A stretch of 64,000 nt of DNA from Eremophila alpestris peregrina. Its lineage: Eukaryota; Chordata; Aves; Passeriformes; Alaudidae. The notes under the pieces are model-generated. The model was not told the DNA's origin and made no database searches. It saw only the letters and a program-made list of their open reading frames with translations. The position numbers and the translations under genes were made by a program. Below, piece after piece: positions 45,376 to 58,500 of this stretch (position 1 is the first letter of the stretch; each line of letters opens with the position of its first letter). The stretch is taken from assembly GCA_009792885.1 (NCBI GenBank), contig WMCF01000012.1:11830514-11894513 (forward strand). Direction: 5' to 3'.

Positions 45376-48300
45376 GAGGTAGGACAAAATATATCTTTTT
45401 GAATCTAATTGCAAAAAACCCGTTTTAGATCCTGCTCAAATTCTTTCCTTTTTCTGAGATTTTTGTCAGGGCTCATGTTCTTTTTTCTTCCATGTTCCAC
45501 CAAGATCAGGGTGAATGATACATGGACATAAATCCGAATTTGGACTTGGTGATTTATTATATGTTATCTATTTACAGACTATTTAAATACTCACCAGCCG
45601 TGAACTCTTCCTAACAAGTTAGGAAAATGTGGCAAAATGGCCAACTGCTAACTTTTCCAAGGTCTTTTGAGTACTATTTACCCAATAATGAGATGACATC
45701 TGTACTATTTATGAACCAATGATGACCTAAAATCTTAAATCTATGTTTTGCACCCCGTGAGATCACACATTTCTACCAACTACACACCCACAATCTCAGT
45801 GCTTTCACTCAATATTGGCAGCCTGTTCAAAGGCTTCAGGTCAAACGAGATCTGCCTGAGGGTAAGCACCTCTCAACATAGAAAAACCAAAATTTTCAGC
45901 ATCCAGGGTTCCAACAATTTTAAGTCTACTTTGAGGAGTATCTTTAACCAAATTAAAGACAAGCAAAATATCAAAAGACAGCAAGACACTGCTTATGATG
46001 CTATTTGCAGCTGCAGCATCTGCTCATCCCTAATTTAGAATGAAAAGTGCACTGTGTGCTCAAAGGTGATCTCTTTAACACAATGCATTTAATACTCTTG
46101 AAAAATTATTTCTTGTGTTTGTGTAAGTATATTTAACATTTTATCTACAGTATCTTTAAATGTCATTTGACTATGGCCAGACATAATAATCCACTGCTAA
46201 AAAGATATTAAAATTTAAAGTTTTCCTTTCTGGCAAGGCCCATTTGATTCTATCATATCAATAAGCCGTAGAGGAAAGACTTTCATAAAGAGGATAAAGG
46301 TGGGTTGGTCTATTTCAATTTTATGAGTGTAGTTTTTTTCCTCATGAACAGAGAAACTCCTTGCTTTCTGAACATCAGCAAATATTTTATTCTCACTATA
46401 CTAAAAGCATTTATTTGTTTCCCCTTTTTTTTTTTTTTGTTCATTATTATGTCAAGTAGACGGCAGCAAATATTTCTGCAATATCTACTTCTGGTTTGAA
46501 ATTGCTCTTTTACACACACCTACATGAATATACATATTGTCACAAGTGCATATTTATTACTGCAGGTTCAGTGATCTGCCTTGGAGAGAAGTTTGTGAAA
46601 GGCTTGAATGTACATAGACCTTTTCCACTGGTCTCAAGGTGCATAGTTTTATGAAAAAATCTTTGATATCTTATACTTAAATGTAGTCATACAAATAAGC
46701 TGAGTCAGAATGTGAGTTTTCCCAGTTCCACATTTTCCCAAAGTTAGTACTGTACATCATGCATTGATTTCAGCAGCACAGTGAGATCCCCTGTTAAAGC
46801 TTTGGAAGGTATAAAGGAACAACAATTAATTAAATTGGCATAGTTGCCAGTGTCATGTGTCACTTGCAGGAATCAGATCTGCAAGGAATCTCATCAAGAA
46901 ATAATTAGCAAGCGAACAGATCCTACAGAATATCAACATCTCAAATCTATTGCATGTTTCCACTGGGAATCAGAAGTTGACCATTCCTGTACTTTCACAG
47001 GAAAACCTGGTCTTTACATTTTCTGCCACTTAAGGCTTAATGTACCAAGGACTGCAGTGATGTGACTAACACCAATCCCTCTGGCACTATCTCTCATAAC
47101 TATTGTATCTCCGGGGTGCTGCAACCTCCATTAGCCTGGAATGTTCTTGTTCTTCCTCCTTGATTCTCTGGTGCATACATTAAATGTCTTGATTCAATTG
47201 GCATTACAAAAGCAAAGCATGTCCTCACAGACATGAAAATGGGCTACTCCTTACTTTAGGGTGGGGTATTGTTTCAGCACACTAAATTGTTTTCCCTGTC
47301 ACTGCCTTCAAAGCTCTAGGAAGTATGTTCTTAATTTCTGTACTAAAATACCATACACATATACCTCTAAATATGAAGTATACTGATTAATGTAATTTAT
47401 TTTCTTTAAAGTATGCTTTGCCACTCAATAAAAATATATGTATTTTCCCTGCACAATGCATTATTTTACAAAAGCTTTTTAATAATAATGTTTCAAAGTG
47501 ATTCAGGAAAAATATTCATACTGGAAGTTTACCTTTTCTTTGGATGAATAAGAAAAGTAAAGTCAATTAACACTGAAATATAATTACCTCACCTAGAGAA
47601 TTCTTGATCTGACAGGCCTATCTTTTAGCACCATACATCATATTTAAAATGAAATGTTTTGTTCAGCACCTACAATCAATCAATTAATGTAAATTATCTA
47701 CAATACATTAGTAGTGCCAGCTTTCTGAGGGAACATATTTACTTAGGTTATGTTCCCAGAGAAAAGAAGGGGGTTTGTGTTTGTATGAAATGAAAAAGCC
47801 AGAACGGCAACAGATACATAAAGTTTAAAACTAATAAAATCCTTCTAGGAAGAAGTCATCCTCCAAATGAAAGCTGTTAATTATTTATATAATTACTGGG
47901 GTCTATCCACTTTTCTTGTTGGTCTTTTTTGTGGTATCTGTTCTCTCAGTTGTTATTGCATTCAAAATTTTTAATGATATTTTGTGGTAAAAACAAATTA
48001 ATTCTGTCTCAGAGAAGAAAAAACAGTCACCAAAAAATTAACTAGACATCCTAGATTTTCAAAAGAATTTTCATTCAGTTTTTATTTCAACATTTCAAGC
48101 ATTTTTGTCCAATGACTAACCCATATGAAAAATGTAGCAAACATTCAAACCAAGGACTCCTTCCCTTTTTTCTGGTGGTTGAAATTTGTCTTAGTCAAAA
48201 GAATACCCTTTTTAAAAGCTTTGTTGATGTTTGCCTGGGAAATAAGCTCTGGGTTGTCCAGCTGTAGCAAAATGTATTTGGCACAAGCAGAGCAGCTGAA

Positions 48301-49337
48301 CTTCAGAAATCAAAAAGCATTTTTTAGCTGGAAATAGAATTTCTCAATTTTGAAGTCTAGGACATATAGACCTTTTAGATTAAGATTTTATCCATGATGA
48401 AAAATCTAGATTTTACTGGAAAAAACATAGAAATAACATAGTAATAGAACTTCTGAATTAGCCAATTGCTACAGTTTGGTTTCTTAATTTTCCAGTTTAT
48501 AGGTTATTTTATTGCTTTGATATATATTAATATTTTATATTATTAATTATGAGCATAATTTTTCTTTTTCTTCAATTTCTCAGCATCTAACATTCTTTCC
48601 ATTGTTAATCTCTTACAGCAGTCATAAGAGATTCATGTTTAAGAAAATTTTTTCATGTTTTTGGAAAAATTCTCAAAATATAAATTAACTATATTCAAAT
48701 TACAGATCATTACTGTTAATGAACCTTGCTCAAGAACCAGCAATTGTTACCAAACTGTCACATGAAATGGTTAAGGAAGTGCTCTGTTTTCTTTCAGTTA
48801 AATTTGTTTATAATTTATGCACAATATTGTCCATGTGAAAAGAAAGCCCAGCTGTCTGAAATCTGACATGATTTATGGCATGTTATTAATAATGAGCTTT
48901 AGCAAAGCAGACAGGATGGCAAGGTACTGATGGGAAGCTTTAGATTTTAACAAGTACTAGGGCACCTGGAGCACACAGGTTTAGAGTTTCGTCTCTGTTC
49001 TGAAATCCTTCTGCAAGTTGCTTATCCACACAGAAATATCTATGTATCTTTTAATTCAATCTGGAAAGTCAAAAGCAACTAGATGTGATATTAGTCACAT
49101 CAGGAAGTAAGCTCTGCTTGCTACAGAGACAGATACTGCTTCAGTGGGCGAGTTTAAGTACTCCATTAAATGGGCATGCCTGATTCCCTGCATGAAAAAC
49201 ACAGATATGTTTCCAGGTTTTCATTTCTACCCTCAGACCTTACACATCTAACACTGAAATAAATAAATAGCTATAATTGTCTCCCTATTGCCTGCAAGTG
49301 CCTTTATATCAAGGGAGGTGTGGTTGTGTCTTGTGCC
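45376..49337. other. Transposon-poor sequence
   Basis: About 4 kb. A T14 run lies at 46425-46438 and a small palindrome at 45608-45625. Frames of 60-96 codons (45748-46038, 46844-47065, 48125-48337) have no recognised protein features. The segment 46840-47180 is less AT-rich and non-repetitive, and could be unique conserved DNA. Confidence 0.4.
45608..45625. repeat. Near-palindrome, 8-bp arms
   Basis: ttcctaac (45608-45615) and gttaggaa (45618-45625) around a 2-base centre. A dyad of this size can arise by chance. Confidence 0.9.
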
Positions 49338-49353
49338 AAAAAAAAAAAAAAAA
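49338..49353. repeat. A16 homopolymer
   Basis: Sixteen A followed by gg and further A-rich sequence to about 49367. No element end is recognised. Confidence 0.95.
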
Positions 49354-52009
49354 GGAAAAAAAGCAAAACTGATATTCATATATAATTGGACATAATTTAG
49401 TTGCTAAAATCAAGATTTCCAAGTAAATTACTACCTCAGAGCAGTAATCTGGTAGAAAGTATTTGAAAAAAAAAATCTTGTAATAACTGAATATATTTAA
49501 AAATAGTTATGAAATAAGCAAAAATAAAGCAAAATACAAAATTTATTTTCTTAACATGCTGAACAAGTTTTTGTAAATACAGTTAAAGACAACTAACAGT
49601 ACAATTTAAAATTTAAAACCTTAATCTTACAGAACACTCTGATATGTATTTTTGTCCCTTGAGAAACTATAAAAGCTTTCATGGTTCAATTTTAGCTGTA
49701 TTTCCTTCTTTTTAGTGATGATACTGGGAAAAAGAGAAGGGGGAAAAAGTCTCAGTGAAACATTCCATTTTAAATGTAGGTGAAATTAATTTGTCAAAAA
49801 AGAATAAAAATTGGATTCAGTTTCTGAAAAAGCACATTGATGCGTCTTCTATGCACAGTGCTTCCTACTTTTGCCATAAGAGTTGCACAGACATTTCATA
49901 CTAACCAATAATAGAATATTGATCTAAATAATAATATGAGCTCCCATAAATGAGAGGCTTATTATGGAAATTATATTTCTGTGAGCATGAGATTTTGGAT
50001 TTTTTTTGGTTTTGAGGGTTTTTTTAATATACTATCTTAAAATATGGAGTCAAGTGTTATTGTCTGTAACCCTTCCACTTGATATGTGCGCTATTAAATA
50101 AGAAGATGATATTCTAAAAATAAATATTACAGGATACAACCTATATATATACCACCAAGACACTATGTTCAAATCTGTGTGTGTGATCAAAATCTTTGTA
50201 GCAGACACTGAGGCTTCCTGTTAACATTTTTGCACAGAAAAAGAAAGTTATCAGTTAATTTTCCCTTAAGTACCATAGTGTTCTTAGGTTAACTTTTTCG
50301 TACATAAAATAATTATTGAAAATTTCCAAAATGGATTTATCTGTCAATTATTTTTGTCAACATTGGTCAACTCATGATCCACGTGATGCACAGCCCCCAA
50401 AAATAATATAAGGTATGCCCCTAGTTCACTATAATTGCACTGAAAATTGACTCAGCTGTGGCTTTCTATGCTATTGCATTTATGATAGAGTAACTCACAA
50501 CAATTTTATTCTAGGCAGAGGACGTAGCAGGAAAAAAAAAAAGAGGAAAGAAGCGTGTGGAAACAGACACACTCAGACTGTGGGGACTGACGAATTCACC
50601 AAAATTTGTAGAAGGAAATGGGTCAGAATCATGAGCAGAGTGGAAGTCTGATGACTTTCACTACCTCCCCACTAGCCACTACAACATGATACCTCACCTT
50701 TTCATGTTTGAGGTAGTGCAGGCTGTCTGAGTGAGATACTCACTATTCCTTCACCCCCTATTATTTAATTAAAAATTGTTTATTGCAGTACACCGAAACC
50801 AGGAGATAAAGGTTTATTCTTAAAGTATCCTGAAATGTGTTCCAGGTGGTGTTCAGCTTGCTTGTTTGTTAACTTTTCTGAACAGGTAAGTGAGATATTT
50901 TGTGCTCCAAACTTGTATATCAACTCTTAGTAACATTACAAGGAAATATCTAAGGTAATAAGAGAATATAAATAGAAGTCTGGATTAGTTCAGAAAAAGT
51001 GAATGATCATTAGTTTGGTTAATATTGAGTAAACAGCATAGACAAAAAATAGGTAAGGAAGAGGAGAAAAGGCAAGAAAAGATAAATACACGAGGAGGAA
51101 ACAGAGACCTTAACAAAAACAAGTGAAAAAGAAGAAAAAAACCAAAGCAACTTAGAGAGAAATTAATCAAAAATCAATAAATAGAAAGAACATAAAGGAA
51201 AAAATTATGTAAAAACTTGAGAAAAAAGTTAAGGTTAATTCATATATGGTCATAAACTTTTCAACTTCCTGTTGCTAATGGTGTGGCAGAAATTTACTTT
51301 TCATTGTAACTTTATAACATTATTTAATAATACTTGCACAATTCAAATAACCTTTGCATATAGACAAAATAAAGGATGTTTCTCATTCCCATAATACCAA
51401 CACTTTTTATTCAGCAGCTTTTTAGAAACTGGTGATATGTGCTTTTGTATGGTCTGGCTAGAAAAGTTGATTACTAACAAAAGGATCATCAAAAATTCCA
51501 CTTCAAACAAAGACTGCTGAGTAAATAGAAATAAATTTTCATTTAAAGGTGGCCTTGAGTTTTGGAGGAGAGGAGAATATACATTTTATAACATAATCTT
51601 CCAGCAAATCAGCCTCATGACTTAAACAAACAAGTCAGAAATCTTTCCTTTGAGAAGTCGCATAAATACTTCTGTGACTACCAAAGACATTCTTTCGTTT
51701 TTGTTCTCCAAGTATACCTCCATCCTGGTTGTTGGTAAATAGCATTTACACATCTTTCTTTCTCTTAGTAGAGCCAGGCACAAAACAGAAGGAGAGAAAA
51801 CTGCCCTCGAGAGTACAGTCCAACAAAAGCTATTGTAGAGAAGTAGAACTCAGACCTTGTGTACTTTGTGTCAATTAGCTGTACTACAGATAATTTCTCT
51901 TCAGCTTTCTGATGGTGAGATCTCTGGCTTTACTAAAGTTGCTTAATAGGTGTGTCATTCTTAAACCAGTGGATATCTAAGAACTCTGAAATTTCCTGGA
52001 AAGCAGCTG

Positions 52010-52029
52010 CAGTATACATCAGTATACTG
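52010..52029. repeat. Perfect inverted repeat, 8-bp arms
   Basis: cagtatac (52010-52017) and gtatactg (52022-52029) with a 4-base spacer. Confidence 0.9.
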
Positions 52030-52889
52030 TGACAGAACTGACATAGTGAGAGCAGATTTGTTTTCATGAAATTTTATGAACAATACTTTTTAAAAGAAAA
52101 AACATAAACTTGAAACAGACAAAAAACCAACCAAAAATTAAAGGAAAAAAAAAAGAAATCAAAAAAGGACATAACTGGTAATTCTACCAGAACCTCTCAG
52201 CCTGAATACAGATGAAAAAATCAATGTTGCCTGTCATCCTTGTCTGCCAACTCTAAACAGTTTTAAACACATTCAGAAGCATAAGCGTAAGACAGAACAT
52301 CTGTCCAAGCTGCCCTCAAAACCCTGCCTGTTTCTTAGCAATTTCTCTACTGCTAAATAATTTTTCATCTTGACTCTGCTTTCTAGGAAGGCAGCCCTGG
52401 AACAGGATCTAACAAGCTCTTCCTTGTCACCTCTGAGCCACAGCTCATTGATTAAAATGGTCTATAGCCTCCTCCTTTCTGCCATCCTCCTTCCCACACA
52501 CTCTTTAAAATTACCCTGGGAAAAATCTAAAGGAGGCTGAGTGGGTGAAGTGCTGTTCTGAGGAAGACTTGAATTCTAAGCCCTAAAAGGGGCTTAGCAA
52601 GATTAAATTTTCCTTGCAGCTTGGATGATTCTGCACTAAGATAAAAGAATTCCCACAAGGATGTCTGGAACTGAATCTCAAAACTGCTGTTATTGCCTTG
52701 CATATTGCATTATTTCTAATCCACTTGCTCTGGAGGGACAAAGAGACACCTCAGCAATTTTCCTCTTTGCAAGTTCCCATTTCTGCTATGAGTTTGTCTT
52801 GAAAGAAATGAGAATATGTAGATACAGAGAGTGACACTGAAAACATTGCTGACGCTGGAAGAGGGGGATAAAGGATGAGATATATGTAA

Positions 52890-52956
52890 ATCTATATCTC
52901 TATATGTATCTATAAATAAATTAATTAGATAATTAATTAGATAATTATATATATTA
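52890..52956. repeat. AT-rich tract with 12-bp tandem unit
   Basis: Two exact copies of ttaattagataa (52921-52932, 52933-52944) lie between tatat/tatct-rich sequences. TAATTA cores recur because of the repeat, so they should not be read as a transcription-factor cluster. Confidence 0.85.
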
Positions 52957-53913
52957 TAAACCTAAATTTGAGTTTTTGTTAGGTAGCTCATATGCAGTAT
53001 GAATTGTAAGAAAGGAAATTAAAGATATCAAAACAGAGACTTAAAGGAGCATCCAAATATTTTTAAATACTTATTTTGCACATTTGTCCTTTTATAAGTA
53101 CAAGTTTCTTTACATCCTTAAGATTAGCTCTAGCATATTAAATACTAAAAGTCAAATAAGATTAAACCACAAACACCACTTTTTAATCTGCATAAAGAAG
53201 ACAGAGATAACAATAATTTCTACTTAGATATGCTTTTTTCTCTGTATTTCTCTTTAATAACCAGCATTCTGTTTTCCTGTGTTTGAAAGATTTTGAAATC
53301 CTACCAAATCAAAAGAACAGTAGAATAAAATACTGACTGTCAAAATGTAAACGCATAAGTAGGTTTCTTTTCTAGCAGTTTTCGTATTGAGTGTCAGAGA
53401 GTGGCTGAGACATGATTCAGGCAGGTTTCCATGGGCAGAAGATGATACAAACACACAAAATTTATCTCCAACAATAAGAAGGCCGCGGAAGAAGTTCTGA
53501 AACTGCAGTATGAATTCCAAAGAGTTCACAGAAAGGAAGACACTTATTTTACTCAGGTCCCAAACAAGCCCCAGTGCTCACTGATGACAGATGCAGCCAA
53601 AAGAAACACAGCCATATGTCTGCATTGCACTCTAATTTATAATTTAGTTCCAGGATGTGGGGGAACAAGAAGTCCTCCCCATTTGTGTCCAGTGACATCA
53701 GATGAGAATCTGAGATACTGAGTGGCTTGAAACTTAATGTTTTCATATGAAGATAACAGTTGAAGGCATAGCCAAGAATCAAATGCTGCCTTATTGTGAG
53801 GTATTAATCAGCTCTGAATCCCAAATTTAATTCATGGACAGTCTATTTACATTAAATACAAGTGTAAGAAATGTCTCAATAAGATATTCTGTCATTCTTC
53901 TAACAGTCCAGGC

Positions 53914-53940
53914 TCCATGGAAATCCACGATTTCCATGGA
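53914..53940. repeat. Perfect inverted repeat, 12-bp arms, 3-bp spacer
   Basis: tccatggaaatc (53914-53925) and gatttccatgga (53929-53940) are exact reverse complements around cac. The sequence is of balanced composition in otherwise unique DNA, with no transposon nearby. It resembles a dimeric protein-binding dyad or a short cruciform; the role is unknown. Confidence 0.95.
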
Positions 53941-55505
53941 TGTAATTCACTTCCAGGTGTCATCAGACAGATTTCCAGAAACCTATTTTGGTAGGAGGCT
54001 TCTGGATGAGAATTTGAGAACACAGCTGTTGTTGCTGCCAGCCCAGCTGCTTGCTTTTGCATATGCTCCCATGAACCACAGGAGGCTCACAAATGTAGGT
54101 TTTGCGGCCAATGATCCACAGACAGATTGTTGGCAGTTTTGCAGCTACAAGGCAGAGGGGACCACATGTAGGGATACAACAAAGATTATCATTATTTAGG
54201 CATACAAAGGATTTTCAGGCTGGTAGAATTTGTCTGCTTTCTGCTTTGTGAACAAGTACTCTTCCTTCCTAGACTCACACAAGACATAAAGAGTTCAAAC
54301 AGGCTGTGATCTTTACAACCCTTCACTTCCTTCTGGATTTTTTCCAGAGCATTGCTCTTTAGACATCGGCCACACTTCATGTATGGGCCACAAAGGAGAA
54401 GACCAGAAGACTACAGTTTTACTGCACAGATCAAATGAAGAGAATAACACCCTTGTCAGAGACAGTTGTGATAATACAGAATATTTTCTATTTCTGTCTG
54501 ATACTTCTGTTCAGGAACCGAGAGATTTACTGCTGTTGTCTACAGAATGTCCCTACCCTAACCCTGAATGAGGGTCGCCCATCTTTGCAGCTCAGGAGAA
54601 ATCTTAGTAAATGACATAATTTACAGACATGACAAACTGCACCTTATGGTAGACCAGTCTTGTGACTCCATTGCTAGATGAAACATCACTACTGTAAAAG
54701 AGCAGTCAAGGTGCTTGAGTCACAAGATGATTAAAAATCAAAATACTGAATATGCTGATTAAACAAACACCTTAGAAAAGCATTCACGTGTTTCAACCCT
54801 GCAGTGGCAGGTCAGGCAAATCTATTGATGCACTTGATCCTCAGTTTGTCTTCATTTCAAATACAATTTAATTACTGACAGTAACACTCATAGAAAGAAT
54901 TGATTTCAAGGTACGAAAATGTAGATGTCAATGCTGCCCTTTTTTTTAGAGAACATAGAGAATGTGCTCTTATTTCCCTGATATTTTCATAGTCTCACTG
55001 CTGACACTTTCTGAATCTTGCTTGTTATATTCATTTACCAGACAATAGCAGTAACAGGACAAAAGTGTATAAAATCAGACTAACAGTCAGATATTGATTA
55101 GTGCCTTAGTTATCCATCAAGGGCTTAGTATGCTGACTGTTGGAAAATGAGATGCAACTGCCTGATATTGATAGTAATAGGCTTTGCATCAGCTTGTAAT
55201 AAGATAGGGATGTGTGGATTCTCGTCAAAGTATTAAGCTATGGCTCTGTCTGGATAGTATGACATGATTCTCTCAGTTAATGATGAAGTGTTTTAAGAGC
55301 ATTTATTTGCAATGCAAATATAATTTTACCATATAAATACCAGTCTTTGGGCAATTATCTACTCTTTTATATGCTTTTATTAGTATCAGACTACATGCAT
55401 TTAATTTAGCATGTTTACTAAATTGTGTAATGTACCTCAAGTAACAGCTTTTTGTTTGTGCATGTTTGCAGAATGTATATGGCATGCTTGCACATGTATG
55501 ATTTT
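53941..55505. other. Unique sequence
   Basis: Non-repetitive DNA. A 121-codon plus-strand frame spans 53834-54199 and includes the inverted repeat above; it has no recognised domain, no start context and no splice evidence. A short CCCTAACCCT-like word occurs at about 54551-54564. Confidence 0.4.
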
Positions 55506-55550
55506 ATATGTATTTTCAATTGCTGTATAATTGCAATTGAAAATACATAT
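55506..55550. repeat. Perfect hairpin, 18-bp arms, 9-nt loop
   Basis: atatgtattttcaattgc (55506-55523) and gcaattgaaaatacatat (55533-55550) are exact reverse complements separated by tgtataatt. It is the longest perfect inverted repeat I found. The attgcaatt word recurs at 55550-55558 and 55565-55573. It is not bounded by a target duplication, and the stem is shorter than that of a typical miRNA precursor, so neither a MITE nor an miRNA can be claimed. Confidence 0.95.
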
Positions 55551-58500
55551 TGCAATTAAACACATTGCAATTCAGTATATAGATACCTGTATTTTCAACC
55601 TTAATGTATGAGCTATGCACATATCAGTAAACAACTGGAGGAAAAAAAATCAAAAAACTAAGAAAACACAGGTTGATTGGTTGAGCTCTGTGTCTGGGAA
55701 AAAAAAAAGAAAAATGCAAATGAAGCAAAAAAGGAAGAAAGAAGAGGCTGATAAATGTAAAATCCGAACCTTTAAAACTCCTCCCTATACAGTCTGTACT
55801 AGATCATTTCTCAAAGTGTGTATTTCTTTAGGAAAAATGCTTGCATGTGTGTTGCAGTTAAATAATTTAAGTTCTGTGAAGAGCAAATTATCTAAGTTAC
55901 AACAAAATTGACCCATATTCTCCTGTTTTTAAAATTTATCAAAAGTTTGAATGATTACATTTTTTGCTTATTCTACAAGTCCTCCAGTTAGTTCCAATAC
56001 CTAATTACAAAGTACCTTACAAAAGATGCTCTTCATTTGTGCAAATATATTCTGTAGCGTGTCAACAACTCTTGAACAAGATTTATGTAAGTCACAAAAT
56101 TTCATCAAGCAGAGCTGCAGGCAGGAATATTTGTGATGACATAAATACCACAAAGATTATATTAAGATGTGACTAAAAGAAATATGTTTTCAAATTTAAT
56201 TTTAGTTTAGAATGCAAACTTTATTTGGAAATAAACTCAGATACACACATAAAAAACTGATTTCAAATGCATGCAGGTAACTATGCACATATGTGAGTCT
56301 GTGTTCACCCCCCAAATTTGTGAACAGAATTTCTAAGTATATATTGATGCTAAAATAGTGACTTACAGCTTGCTTGTAGATAACCTACAGCATCCAGATT
56401 ACACAGATTTCATATACCTCAGTCCCCTCATCTGTAGAAATCTTACTTTCCTTATGCTGTGTTGTGAAGTTGATAAAGCACTTCTGATCTTCTGATATGT
56501 GTAAGAAATTTTAAAAGAGAAATATTTGTAACTGTGAGACACATACTTTTTCTCTAACTAACAAAATAATACCACAATTAAGTCATTAATGTAAAAGAAG
56601 GAATGAGTTTATTACAATTCTGTTCAGGTAGATATAAAGTGAAAGAGTTTTTTCTTTGGGTGTAGAACAGTTTGTCCACAGTAAATGACATAAAATGGAT
56701 TTAATGTTTTAACACTTAGAAATAGCATTTTCAGCAAGCATCCTCTGGGGCAAAGACCTTTTTTTAATGAATGTGAATGGGGTAAATACTCTAGATTGGG
56801 ACTTTTTCTGCATTTTCCTGTCTATTTTACAGTGTGCAATTTATTTGTAGCCAGTCAGAACTTCTGCTGGAGAAAAAATGGGCCAGGTATGCTTCTGGTC
56901 TATTCTAACATAGCAAAGTCTATATTCCTATGAAATAATGAAAATGAAGAAAAACTTCAAGATACTTGAAACGTATATTAAATTGATGCAAATGTAGCTA
57001 GCAAGACAGTAAAGTATTCTTGAGGAGAACAAAACAGAGTAAAATAATTTAAAAATAACTGCTGGTATCACTTAGGAACACCAGCCTGGATAGATCAACA
57101 ATGATAGATACAATTTCCTTTATAGCACTGGCAGCAGTAGTATCTCTGTCAAAATGCATGTGACCAAATGTGCCAACCAAGCTGCTCAACCACGTAGAGA
57201 TTGGTGAATATTAACAGAATACTCTCCTTTGTCCTTTGGCTACCAACATAATTTCATTTTCTTACTAAGAGACCTCAGGTCATTTTAAGGGATTTTGTTT
57301 TCTAAAACTTTTTTTTTCTCCAAACTGCTACTAAAATGTTAAAACAAACAACTCCTTTTAGAACACATAATTTGATGACAAGAAGAAAACATAACATTTC
57401 TTAGTAAATTCTAACTGAAGTTTTCACACATTTTTTTTTACTACTCACTACCAAACTGGTTTTAAATGTACATTTTCTAGAAAATAGGGAAGCTATTCCA
57501 AATCACTCCATTAATCCTACCTCTCATGAATGGCATGGCCACAGGGATAATACATCAAACACTACAGGCTGGGAACTTGTGCTTTTTATTTTGTTGCTAT
57601 TTTCTAGGTTGATTTTTCAAAATTCTTTCTGCACTGTTTCAATGGTCACTGTTCCATTTGTCATATAGAGTACCTCATGAACTAGTACTTTTTGGAAAGT
57701 TTTCCAACTAAATGTATTGTAGAAATGTAATATATTTCCCTTCATGTGAGAAATGAATGAGATATAATATCAATCAACCACAAGAAAAGACAATGAGGTC
57801 ATTCAATTAGGCCATAATCTTATTAACTTCTCTGGGAATTTCACATCAATAAATCATAAAGCCCAGCTAGTTATTTCTCTGTTAATAATTTGACTTGGTG
57901 AAGGCTGTTATCAGCTTTTGTCAACATCCTACACTCACTCTCACAAAGGTTAAAGACAAATGTACTTATTCCTTTACTGTTTCTTTGCTTCTGATATCTA
58001 CTCATTGACTTTCATTCCTGCTTTCTATTATTTTTTCCCCCAAAGCCCATTAAGAAAGTACCTTGTGTTAGAGAAATGGGCACGTTCTGCCCACAGCTCA
58101 GCATCTGCAGAGAATGTGTCACTGGCTAATAACTGAACCCCCTCAGCCTTTACAAACTCAGAGAGCAGAGTTCCTCCTAACATGCAACAAGTCTGCTGGT
58201 AAAATGGGGTCCTGCTCTGATGCCAGTAATCAATCAACAAGCCTGAATCTCCTGGCTAGTAATTTGTCCTTCCTCCATTAAGGGCCTCCAAGCTAGGCAA
58301 TAGAGTTGAACCCTGAGAGTTAACCTCTTTATCTGTTGTCAAACTGTCTGTCTCATGTCTTATTCTTAATAATACAAAAAGATTTAGAAAGGAACTTAGA
58401 GGCCAGATTGTTTTTTTTTTTCTCAATCAGTGGCCTTTTTGTAAATATGCTGAATTTGATCTAGTTGTGCACCACAGAATTATAATGGATTTGCAACTAC

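Larger units (their letters stand above)
49354..53913. other. Transposon-poor sequence with A-rich patches
   Basis: About 4.6 kb. Purine- and A-rich stretches lie at 51040-51235 and 52085-52170. The part 52300-52760 is high-complexity and less AT-rich. No open frame above 95 codons and none with recognised features. Confidence 0.4.

Noticed and set aside
45480..45880. Possible minus-strand LTR (TTTATT at 45553-45558 and TATA-like words)
   Set aside because: The polyadenylation- and TATA-like words are about 30 bp apart, too close for an LTR, and no TG...CA ends or family similarity were found.
50709..50752. let-7-like seed (tgaggtagtgc) near a small hairpin
   Set aside because: Only the seed matches; the rest of the mature sequence differs and the local fold is a 6-bp stem (agtgag/ctcact), not an miRNA precursor.
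52921..52950. Cluster of TAATTA homeodomain cores
   Set aside because: Produced by a 12-bp tandem repeat in an AT-rich tract, not by independent binding sites.
53834..54199. 121-codon plus-strand frame in unique DNA
   Set aside because: Tempting because it lies outside repeats, but no domain, signal peptide, Kozak context or splice sites support it; frames of this length occur by chance in 64 kb.
54551..54566. Telomere-like CCCTAACCCT word
   Set aside because: Only about two partial units; too short for an interstitial telomere array.
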